Of a stretch of DNA of 64,000 bases, positions 1-8,879 are shown in pieces. The translations under genes were made by a program, and so were the position numbers. The notes under the pieces are model-generated. The model searched no databases. It saw nothing but the letters and a program-made list of their open reading frames with translations, and was not told the DNA's origin. Numbering within the stretch: the first letter of the stretch is position 1; each line of letters begins with the position of its first letter. This DNA is from Apoderus coryli (taxonomy: Eukaryota; Arthropoda; Insecta; Coleoptera; Attelabidae). The stretch covers positions 23,823,715 through 23,887,714 of the forward strand of contig OU452200.1 in NCBI GenBank assembly GCA_911728435.2, given 5' to 3'.

Positions 1-764
1 TGAATTGGTGTTAAAAATACACGACAAAAATTAATGTACCATAGGCGTCCGTGAAAATTCTATAAAAGGGTCAGAAAAAATTTGTATCCGTGATAACTCA
101 AAAACCACTTAACGGATTTTAACCACATTTGGTACGAAAATACTACAGGAGATTTATAGAGGATATTTATTGAGCGTAGGCAAGGGGTTTAAAAGAGGGT
201 TCAAAAATTTAAAAAATCATTGTTCTTAAACTTATCCGAAATATTGAATAATTTTTCATAGTTGTGATAGATTATTATAGATTAAAAATTGTTACTTAAA
301 AGAATTGGTTCAAAAACGAAAAAAAATGTTTTTCCAAATATAACAGAAAAATTGGCTACTTAGGTATATATAGCTTTGATATAAGATAACCTACAACATG
401 CAGCATAACAATTTGGTTACATAGGGGTTCGTAAATGGTAGAAAACGGGGCAAAATAAATTTTATAATAAAACTAAAAAAAAACTATTATTTTGCGTACT
501 TCTTGTACGGTCATAAAATTATTACTTTTACACTTAAATATGGAGAGCTATTCGTGCCTCGAGGGCAACAGTTTATTTCAATACAATTTTCATCTAAAAA
601 TAAAAGTAGTTTATTTTAACCCGTTTTTTTTAAATTTATCTGTACAATCGATCGATTTAACTTATATTCAGCACTTAGATTCATCCGGGGACACACGGTA
701 TATACAGAGTGTCTACTTAAATTCGCACCATATTGACACCTTTTTTATTGTTAACTTCACGAAA
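1..764. other. AT-rich non-coding DNA
   Basis: I see no gene here. The short ORF near 492-782 has no recognisable domain. About 65 bases around 520-585 resemble 51950-52015 in the same orientation (shared core with ATATGGAGAGCTAT), so part of the stretch is a dispersed repeat. Confidence 0.5.
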
Positions 765-1170
765 AAAAGTTATTCTTCATGAAAAGTTCTGCATAGTATT
801 AAACCTAAAATGCAATCATTAGATATTTTTTATTCAGTCGTATACGCGGTTTCTCAAAAAATATGAATTTGGCTCAAGAGTAAAGTACCTTTATTTTTAA
901 CAATATTGCAAAATGTTATTAAGAAAAGTTGATAAGAGTTAAAAATTACGTTTAGATAACTAATTACACCAATCTACGATGAATATCAAGATTTGTTTAT
1001 TTTAACATATTTTTTTAAGTTAGTTTCATAAATTAATATTGACAACTTTTCTTCAGGTTCTTAAATCTAAAATTCAATCATCAGATATCACATTTTTTCA
1101 GTCATATGCGAGGTTTGTCAAAAAATATGAATTTAGCCCAACAGTAAAGTAAATTTATTTTTATACGACT
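765..1170. repeat. Dispersed repeat, two direct copies
   Basis: About 105 bases at 803-915 recur in direct orientation at 1061-1168; both contain TCAAAAAATATGAATTT followed by a run like AGTAAAGTA. A third, inverted copy lies at about 2680-2765. No coding sense is visible. The family is unidentified. Confidence 0.6.
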
Positions 1171-1673
1171 AATTGCCTTTATTATATGTTTAATCATAAT
1201 TTGAAAATGTAGTATATTGTAATGTAGTTCCTGGGCTGGGCAGCTAGTGGGAAATATTTGAAAATGCTCGGGTAATTTTCCTGTTAATGACAAAAGTAGC
1301 GTCGGTTATGAAAAATCGCCATAGCAACGGCGAAAATAAAAACAAACCAAATTCACAGTTTAAATTATTTCGCTAATTTCAAATATTTCAAAGCTATTTA
1401 TATAATGAAAAACAGTGACAGTGAATATAGCTTAACACCACCTAGTCAATTTAATACTTTTAACTCATCGTATTTAAGATTACGCCAACAGGGTTTCAAA
1501 AACCAAATATTTTCCTGAAAATTATGATGGTTAATTTATTCAAATTCACACTTTTGAAGCATCCTGTATATTAAATCAGTCGTAGAAAAAGTATAGTGTG
1601 AAACTCACACGAAATGACAATTTCGTACTCGTAGGAGTTGCTTTTGCCTCATATAATGAAAAAGATAGTGAAT

Positions 1674-1685
1674 ATAGTTTAACAC
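1674..1685. repeat. 12-bp target-site duplication, left copy
   Basis: ATAGTTTAACAC here is repeated exactly at 2368-2379. Removing the element plus one copy restores the continuity seen in the neighbouring tandem unit at about 1421-1450. Confidence 0.8.
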
Positions 1686-1775
1686 AATTTGAAAAAATAG
1701 TCCATTCTTAAGTGGAGTTGTGTATTTATATGATGAAATAACAGTCTAATCTCCACAAAATAAATTTAATAGAAA

Positions 1776-1833
1776 TATTAACCATATCCAAACATTTTCG
1801 GAACTTCATACTAGTTCCATCATCAGTGGTAAT
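1776..1833 (-). ncRNA. Hammerhead ribozyme motif (element A, left arm)
   Basis: Read on the - strand: CCA, then core CTGATGA (1826-1820), stem II GGAACT/AGTTCC, then GAAA (1799-1796), then a short helix-III stretch and TGG closing stem I. The usual C after GAAA is A in this copy, so it may be weakened. The layout is type I with a very short helix III. Confidence 0.7.
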
Positions 1834-2267
1834 AATAAGACAAACTTAAAATATTATTCCAGAAAACTTCTATTGAGGTCACACTATGGAAAATGTTTTT
1901 GTTGTTTTTATGATTTAAAAATTAACATTGTTATACTATCCTATCTTTTCTTTCTTTTTATATATCATGATGTTTTTCGATTTTATATGTAATCGTCCAA
2001 CCACTTTAATAGAAATCAGAAAATAAGTACATGGGTTGACGTTTGTTAAGAATGTTATTTCTTAAATAGAAAAATAAGATTTTTATTAAAGTGGTTGGAC
2101 GATTACATACAAAATCGAAAAACATGATATATAAAAAGAAGGAAAAGATAGGATAGTTAACAGAACATAACATAACAATGATAATTTTTAAATCATAAAA
2201 GCAACAAAAACATTTTCCATAGGGTGACCTCAATAGAAGTTTTCTGGAATAATATTTTAAGTTTCTC

Positions 2268-2330
2268 TTAATATGACCACTGATGATGGAACTATTATGA
2301 AGTTCCGAAACATGTTTGGATATGGTTAAG
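2268..2330 (+). ncRNA. Hammerhead ribozyme motif (element A, right arm)
   Basis: Core CTGATGA (2280-2286), stem II GGAACT/AGTTCC, GAAAC (2307-2311), self-complementary ACATGT as helix III, then T before a predicted cleavage point, and TGG pairing with the preceding CCA. An outer stem CTTAA/TTAAG adds five pairs beyond an internal loop. All conserved hammerhead positions I can check are present. Confidence 0.8.
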
Positions 2331-2367
2331 ATTTCTATTAAATTTATTTTGTGGAGATTAGATATAA

Positions 2368-2379
2368 ATAGTTTAACAC
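2368..2379. repeat. 12-bp target-site duplication, right copy
   Basis: Exact copy of ATAGTTTAACAC found immediately left of element A. Confidence 0.8.
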
Positions 2380-2576
2380 CACCTAGTCATTTTATTACTT
2401 TTAACTCACCGTATTTAGGCTTCCACCAACAGAGCAAGTATAAGTAAGTTTAGAAAAACCAATAATATTGTCCTAAAAATTATGATGTTTAATTTATTCA
2501 AAAGCAGACTATTGTATATTAAAACAGTCGTAGAAAAAGTATAGTGTGAAACTCACATGGAATGACCATTTCATGT

Positions 2577-3670
2577 TTGTTGCACAATATACTATTTTCA
2601 AAGTATCGGAAAATTTTATCAGTTATCTCTTTTAGTTCTGATCAACTTTTTTTAATAACAGTTTTCGATATTGGCAAAAATAAAGGTACCTACTTTATTT
2701 CTGAGCCAAATTTATATTTTTTGAGACCTTGCCGAACTTTTAATGAAGAATAACTTTTTTTTATACAGACAATAATAAAAAAAATTTCCTCATTCCAAGT
2801 TGTACTTGCGTACACATCGTTACTTGTTCGTGATTTTTTGGCCAATACCGTATTCATGAAAACACGATTGTCACGACAAAGACCACATCGCTGTAAGGGC
2901 TCAAGGAAGTGCTTCGGGGAATGCAAAAAGCGCTAGCACAAGTGTACCTGTTATATCTGAGGTCGATGAGTTGGAATGTGTAAAAAAAATATTTATGAAT
3001 ACAAAAATTAAAAAGTCACCTTTTTTCAACAAACCCCGTATATAGCAGATTTAACGAAAATTTCATTAGTGAAAAGAACATAAATTACTTTTTCCGTTTC
3101 ATTTGACTTCTCTCCAGGATTTTATTCAAAATTTAGTTAGAATCCGCTCAATCGTGCTTAAATTCTGAATTCAGCCGGAGAGACAATTTTTTTATCGTTT
3201 CTGCATTATAGAATATAAAAAACTAACTGTTTTGTGACTAAAAATTGATCATTTCAGTTTTATTGTAGACATATAGAAAATTGTTTATTTCCCAATTAAA
3301 ATATTATATATTATTACAAAATATACAATGAAATAAACCAATACCTACACAATTGTCAACTCTAGCCAAATAAGGCTGACAAAAAATAAAACATTTCAAT
3401 AAATATATTTATATTGGAATCATAAAAAGATTAAACGACTTAACCTTGTTGAAGATCTATTTGTAAGGCTGTTAATTTGTAAAACTGTCAATTGGTGTAG
3501 TCAACAACTCAATTGAATAGTATTCATTGAAATTAAACCATATATATATATGAAGAATTTCTAAAATTATTTATTAAATATTTATTTCACATTTACTGGT
3601 AGATATTATAAAGTTGTACATTTAAAAAATAAATTTCATAATAACTTGGTATGATTGATTGTTAATAATT
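2577..3670. other. Non-coding DNA
   Basis: No gene is recognisable. An inverted copy of the 803-915 repeat sits at about 2680-2765. The remainder is AT-rich sequence without a structure I can name. Confidence 0.4.
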
Positions 3671-3679
3671 TTAAATATA

Positions 3680-4110
3680 TGAAGTAGTCCATATTGCTGT
3701 GGATTCTCAGTTATTTGAAGAATTAAACAACTCTCGTATCAACTAAAATCTATTTTCTATTATAAGCATCTTTCGGCATTAGCTAAGGCTTTCTTCAGTA
3801 TATCTAGTCACTTAACCTATTTTTACGATCTTAGTGGAAAAAACTTTTTTGATTAGAATTTACTAAAATTATTTTCAAAGTATTTTTTTCTTCGATTTGA
3901 ATATTTAAAAAATTGTTTTTATCATTCTTATTTAGAGATTATCACTGACGCTTGATTGTTTTATACGAGTTTGAAAACCAAAAATGTTTTGAAGCTGGCC
4001 TTAGCCAGTTTTGATTATAATAGAAAATAATTTCATTTAAATTTTAAATACAAGATTTTAGTGGATACGACAGTAGTTTAGTTCCTCAAATCAGTTCAGT
4101 GTAATTATTA
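3680..4110. mobile_element. Decayed palindromic element D (hammerhead family)
   Basis: It opens with TAGTCCAT...CTGTGGAT, the 5' block of elements A-C, and is an imperfect foldback: arms about 3709-3800 and 4000-4100, sharing ATTTTCTATTATAA and its complement. The - strand of the left arm reads CTGAAGA...GCC-GAAAGATG (about 3796-3768), and the right arm has a CTGGC/GCCAG hairpin near 3993-4006. These look like ribozyme remnants that no longer keep the full core. Confidence 0.5.
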
Positions 4111-5280
4111 CACTATACACCGACCTGATGTGTATTCTATCCACTTGCCAGTTATTTTTCAATCGTGTAATCAAAAAAAATGAACGCACAGCATGTTTTT
4201 CAAAATTACCCTATTTTTTTTGTGAAAAACGTAAGAATTGAGTAAACGGTTAGATAGAATTGTACAAAAAGTTCATTATAGGGTGTTCCATTTAAAAAAT
4301 ATATACCTTTGATATGCCCACACTTTTCTGGCACACCCGGTATATTTAAAACATTTTCCTTAGATGCTCCCGGTAGACTTACACACTCCAAGGTAAACAA
4401 ATTTTGCAATATTAATTTTGTTTGGCTATGAGAGACCCAGGGGAATGTACTGCCCGACCCGGTATATTTAATATAATATATACTATTAATAGAGCAGTTT
4501 CTTTTAAAGAAATGTATATACAAATTTGTATATAAAATTAACAAGTGATTGATTCTATATTTAGTAGATTATAATGAGTTTTCTATTGTCTTAATATCAA
4601 TGTCGGTGAATAACAGATAAAATGTAAATAGCTGTTAACAGATGGCATTACCAATAAGCTGGTTGGATGTTCCTGCAAAGGATTGCCAGAAAGTGAAACA
4701 GTACTGGTGAGGATATATGGACATAAAACCGAATTGCTCATAGATAGATGTGCAGAAACTAGGTAAGTAGGTACCTTTAGCTACCCTAACAACCAACTTG
4801 TCTACACAATACAAAATATGAAACGTTCTCAAATGTCGTAACAAAAAGCGATGTAGATGAATATGACCTATTTATGCATAAACCATCGAAGCAACAATCT
4901 TGTAAAAAATATTACTTACATTAACGCAATGTGTTGTACAAATTAATTCTTTAATTTGCAGAACACTTGCAACACATTCATTGAACTACTTTATTGGCTA
5001 ACGGAATTATATACCAAGCTTTTCCATAAATATAATATAAAATTACAATAATCAATATTATTATTGGTTTTTAGGTTTCTTCATAACTATGTACATAAAT
5101 ATAAAACTAAAGCCAGCCAAGTACCGATCTATTTCCCTTTAGACACTAACCTGATGGGGCATAGTGCGTGGTATTTATTTTTTCTAAAGTCTGTAGTTTC
5201 TGAGAAACTATTAGGCCTCTAATAAGATCCTTGTACATCATATGGCTAGCAATGGCCCGCCGCAACCAGTTCAGCACTAA
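4111..5280. other. Non-coding DNA
   Basis: No gene is recognised; small ORFs on - at 4206-4544 and 4635-4844 lack any family signature. CACCCGGTATATTTA-like motifs occur near 4330 and 4455 and may be ends of small transposons. Confidence 0.4.
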
Positions 5281-5955
5281 GCTCATATTAGGTTTATTCG
5301 GGTTTGGAAATTAGAACCGTTCTAGGACAGTTCTCGAATTGTATGAGAACTGCACCGAACTGGTTGCGCCTTAGATAAAATTCTCGGACCGTTCTATTAC
5401 TGTTCAAAATTGTGAAAAACCCGAACGCTTCATCTTCATCTATACCAAACAAAAATAGTATATAACCTAACTCTAATGTCCAAACAATAACATAAGATCG
5501 TGGATGGTCTTGACTTCTACTTGATGACAATTCATATTAAAGTTTTTGAAGAAAACAAGAAATGTTTTTAAATAAATTTTACAAAATATGGTATGTATAC
5601 ATCTGGCTTCTTCAGATAGCCACTGTGTTGGTGAAACAATTGTTATGTGTTGTATAATAAATTTTGTGAAAATATTTAAAAACATTGTTTTCTTCAAAAA
5701 GTTTAATAAAATAAGAGCCAAACATTTATTGTTGTACCTATTCATTTTCTTTTTGTTTTATTTGGATTTTTCATTCAAAATGAGTAGTGAACATAAATTA
5801 ACAAAGCATCAAAATTTCATGAAGTGTTTAATATAATTATCATTGTATTCTTTTAGATATACTAAATATATAATATAATATATAATATTGTTTTTTTTTA
5901 ATAAATGTAGTCCACCTTTTTAAATATAGATAAATTTAATTATAATATAACATTT

Positions 5956-5958
5956 TTA
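5956..5958. repeat. TTA target duplication (left)
   Basis: The three-base TTA just before the GGCCCGG terminus is repeated at 7200-7202, the hallmark target duplication of PIF/Harbinger elements. Confidence 0.75.
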
Positions 5959-6184
5959 GGCCCGGTTGTACAATGAGCGTTCACTCGAAGTTCACCTTGA
6001 TCTTCGGTTCAGCCGAGAAAATGCGTTGTACATTGTTGGTTTTGATGGTGACCTCTCGGTGAACTTGAACGCCCGAATTTGGTCGTTCAAGCTGAGTTCA
6101 ACATTTTTTTAACCTCACTCTTGAATGTTTTGATGTTATATTTATGCTAATATTTGTTTTTTCAAAATTTAATTTCCTACAAAA

Positions 6185-6307
6185 ATGGATTTGTGGGAAG
6201 ACATTACAGATGATGAAGATTTCTTAATTTTCTTAGAATTAGTAAATAATGTTGCTCATCGTCGAGCCCCACATATAGAAATAGGCCATTTCAACGTTTG
6301 GAATTAA
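6185..6307 (+). pseudogene. Start of a degenerate Harbinger-encoded ORF
   Basis: A 40-codon ORF beginning MDLWEDITDDEDF with an acidic N-terminus, ending early at TAA just before the inserted LINE tail. Its place inside the Harbinger termini suggests the start of an element-encoded protein, cut off by decay or insertion. No catalytic residues remain, so assignment rests on position. Confidence 0.4.
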
Positions 6308-6352
6308 CGAGTGGTAATGTTTATTGTGGATTTGATTGAAGTTAGGAGGACA

Positions 6353-6895
6353 GTATAATAATAATAAATGTCTTTATTAACAATAACCTGAAACATAAAA
6401 TTACATTCTGTAACAAGTTTGATACAATATATTGTTAAAAGGCGCATGCTGATATTCTTCATGAACCTAAGGAAATAAATTATTTATGTAACAATGGAAA
6501 CAAAATCATCAGTAAGAGAACCCTTTAGATATATAAGTACACAACCATAATTTACGCATAAACTAAAAACTAAGTGAAATAAAATAAATAAAAATAAAAA
6601 GGAGTGATAACGATAGGACTATGGGAAATTTAATAGACTTAACAATTCAACAGACGACACTGCTCATTAAATAACATTTCAGATACTTTTAATTTAAACC
6701 TGGATATTGAGAGAGACGTAAAATTCTGAGGCAATTTGTTATATTCTGCAGCTATGGTATATGAAAACTACCCTTGAAATAAAGCTGTTCTATGAGGTGG
6801 TATATCAATGATATGCTTTCTTATGTTTAAATTATGAACATGAACATCCACAAATTCCAGATCACTAAATTTATTACAATAATATCCTCTCTAGC
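6353..6895 (-). mobile_element. 5'-truncated LINE 3' end, nested in Harbinger
   Basis: Read on -, the sequence encodes a decayed C-terminal LINE domain (for example DIPPHRTALFQG followed by a YNKLPQNFTSLS-like block) and ends in a TTATTATTATTA tail. That is typical of the 3' end of jockey/CR1-group non-LTR retrotransposons. One in-frame stop interrupts it. The copy lies inside the Harbinger element, so it inserted later. Confidence 0.65.
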
Positions 6896-7539
6896 AGAGA
6901 AATTAGTTGCTTTTACATTATTTTCCATAAGTATATATTATAATTTAATATTCTAAGACTACGAAAATACAAATTTAAAAAAAAACTGAAAACAACATAA
7001 TAAATATATCTAAAAAATATCTATTTTATAGGTTAGACTCTTATTTTTTTCTTCTCATTTTATAGACTATTTAAATGCTGGTTCAAGTAAACTTGTATTG
7101 GTACAACGCTCGAGACACTGAACTGAGTTCAAGAGTGAACTCATAGTGACCTGCAGTTCACGGGAACTAATGGTAAACCATCGTTTGTACAACCGGGCCT
7201 TAATCATATAATATAGAATTAAATATATTATGTGATAATATGATGTACGTTTTTAGTATATATTAAAATTAAACTCAAAACATAAATAACACGTTTATTG
7301 ATATGCGCATGTGTAGCAAATAATCCAAAAACAGTCAGAGATGAGTTTTTGCCCAACAGCAGGGATCGATTCTGACAGTTCTAGAACCGTTCTTGAACTT
7401 TTTTTATTTCAAACCCGAACAGCAAACTGCTGGTTCTAGAACTGTTCTAAATCAGTTCAAGAAAACCCGAACATGTAAATTTGAACTGCGCACACTCCTG
7501 ACAGTTCTAGAACAGTTCTTGTACGTACCCGAATAAAGC

Positions 7540-7947
7540 TATTTATTTATTAAAAAATGTGTAGGTACTAGGTATCTAAATTTTTTTGTCTGATTCTTAA
7601 GTAAGTAATTATAATTACCTTCGACGGAATATAACATTGGTAATTTATGCCACGGCAGTAAACGATTATTTTATGTTAGTTCTCGTTAGTTGTAAAGCAA
7701 AATTTACTACACTACATGTCACACTGGATAAATAGTAGAACATAGTACCTACGTAATTAAAAAATAACGTAATGTTTGAAATCTTAAGAGAGAAACTTTA
7801 AAATGTAGGTAAGCTAGAGCAAACATAAATTTGAATTATTTATTTTTTAAAATTAAGTGACGCCTAGCGTGTTTTGAAGTGTGTATATAATTTATTTAAG
7901 AATCTAAATAATGTTCAGGTTGTTAAAAAAGATAAAGTACAGTTACG
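7540..7947. other. Non-coding DNA
   Basis: No gene or structured element is recognised. Confidence 0.4.
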
Positions 7948-8315
7948 AATTGCTTATTACATAATGTAATAAGACATAAAGTTATGTTGGAAATTTGTTT
8001 CACACTACCATGCTTTCACCCGACGGGGCGTTTCGTTGATCTACAACTCATCAGTGGTGATCGGCAGGCAATGTGATTGAAATTTTCAATATTTACGAAG
8101 AGCTTATATTAGCTCGAGATACCGAATGCCAACAAGATGTATGTGGTGATATTTAGTGTGTGCAGACAATATGCGCGGTGAAACAAAGTTCACAACCGAT
8201 GGCCGGACAAGAAGTAACAACTCCATTAAATCCTATTGCCAACACTAGATACTCCCGAATTCCCTAGCGAGAGGCTTTATTTGTAAATTTCTTATTACGT
8301 AATGTAACAAGACTT
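7948..8315. repeat. Short element with near-palindromic direct repeats and a ribozyme
   Basis: A roughly 28-base sequence containing CTTATTACATAATGTAATAA at 7948-7975 recurs in direct orientation at 8288-8315 with a few changes. Between them is a hammerhead motif on the - strand. Direct repeats around a ribozyme recall retrozymes, but these are short and no primer site is visible. Confidence 0.45.
8010..8062 (-). ncRNA. Hammerhead ribozyme motif with GTC cleavage triplet
   Basis: On -: core CTGATGA (8054-8048), stem II GTTG/CAAC with a 5-nt loop, GAAAC (8034-8030), a mini helix III AC/GT with loop GCCCC, then C before the predicted cleavage point. Stem I is CACC/GGTG. GTC is the classical triplet. 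It differs in sequence from the element A-C ribozymes. Confidence 0.65.
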
Positions 8316-8606
8316 CAAATGATGTATTATGTACATCTATGTACAGTTATGTTAAAGTAGTTATTCAATTGCAGAATATGTAGCCACAAACACCGCGATT
8401 TTGATAATTAGTTCCATAATGGAATTGTAGACTATCAAACAATAGGTACTCACAATGAAGTCATATCAGGCAGACAAGTATTTCCGCTTTGTGACACAAC
8501 ACTTCAAGATTATCCTTAAAATCCTATATTATACAATCTAAAAATTGATCTCCATATTTCAGGAATTTCATAGCAGTTTATTAAACTACATTTCTGTTTA
8601 TTATAG

Positions 8607-8879
8607 AAACATAATCAGATTAAATGAAATTGGGCTAGCCCCCGAGTTGTATGTAACCTTCAATAATGGGTTGGCATACAAATACATACCAGGTACCACA
8701 TTAACATGTTCGACAGTTACTCATCCTGAAATATACCCATTAGTTGCGAAAAAAATGGCCCAATTGCATAAAGTGGATGCACTTAATAATGAATCTAAAG
8801 AGCTGTTTGTCTGGAAGAAGATATATGCATATCTGGATTTAGTACCTGAGATGTATTGTGATGAAGGAAAAAATAAAAA
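8607..8879 (+). CDS. eas: Ethanolamine kinase exon (GLAPELY region)
   Basis: The acceptor TTATAG precedes 8607, and the first base completes an Arg codon before NIIRLNEIGLAPELY. The exon ends two bases into a codon at AA|GTAAGA. It encodes the start of the C-lobe, through the LDLVPEMY segment. Confidence 0.88.

Larger units (their letters stand above)
1686..2367. mobile_element. Palindromic element A with outward-facing hammerhead ribozymes
   Basis: The element starts with the block TAGTCCAT...AGTGGAG, then forms a large inverted repeat (arms about 1745-2012 and 2073-2365, spacer about 60 bp). Each arm carries a hammerhead-like motif near its outer end: on the - strand in the left arm and the + strand in the right arm. 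Exact 12-bp target duplications flank it. There is no ORF of meaning, so it is non-autonomous. A duplication of this length fits target-primed reverse transcription more than cut-and-paste, but that is inference. The family name is unknown to me; other members are at 20978-21864 and 38640-39620. Confidence 0.8.
1421..2575. repeat. Tandem duplication (unit about 248 bp) split by a ribozyme element
   Basis: The stretch from about 1421 to 1665 is repeated from about 1669 onward. The second copy is interrupted at 1686 by the palindromic element and resumes at 2368, continuing to about 2575. Shared landmarks include TTAACACCACCTAGTC and GTAGAAAAAGTATAGTGTGA. The intact first copy shows what the empty target looked like. 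Confidence 0.75.
5959..7199. mobile_element. PIF/Harbinger-type DNA transposon, degenerate
   Basis: The 15-bp terminal inverted repeat GGCCCGGTTGTACAA is at the left end and its exact complement at the right end, flanked by TTA on both sides. Both subterminal regions are rich in GTTCAAG/CTTGAAC-like motifs. The interior has a 40-codon ORF at 6185 and a nested LINE tail, with no complete transposase. PIF/Harbinger elements duplicate TWA targets, which fits. Confidence 0.75.
5291..7539. repeat. Foldback element bounded by TTTATTCGGGT inverted repeats
   Basis: TTTATTCGGGT at about 5292 is mirrored by ACCCGAATAAA at about 7527. Inside both ends are repeated palindromic AGAACNGTTCT motifs (5313, 7383, 7438, 7509). 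A PIF/Harbinger element occupies most of the interior, so the host element would be about 1 kb without it. No transposase of its own is seen. Confidence 0.5.

Noticed and set aside
492..782. 96-codon ORF on +
   Set aside because: Composition follows the AT-rich background and no family is recognised; partly repeated at 51950.
5313..7519. Heat-shock elements
   Set aside because: GAA and TTC blocks are present, but AGAACNGTTCT spacing puts three bases between them where heat-shock elements need two; more likely transposon binding sites.
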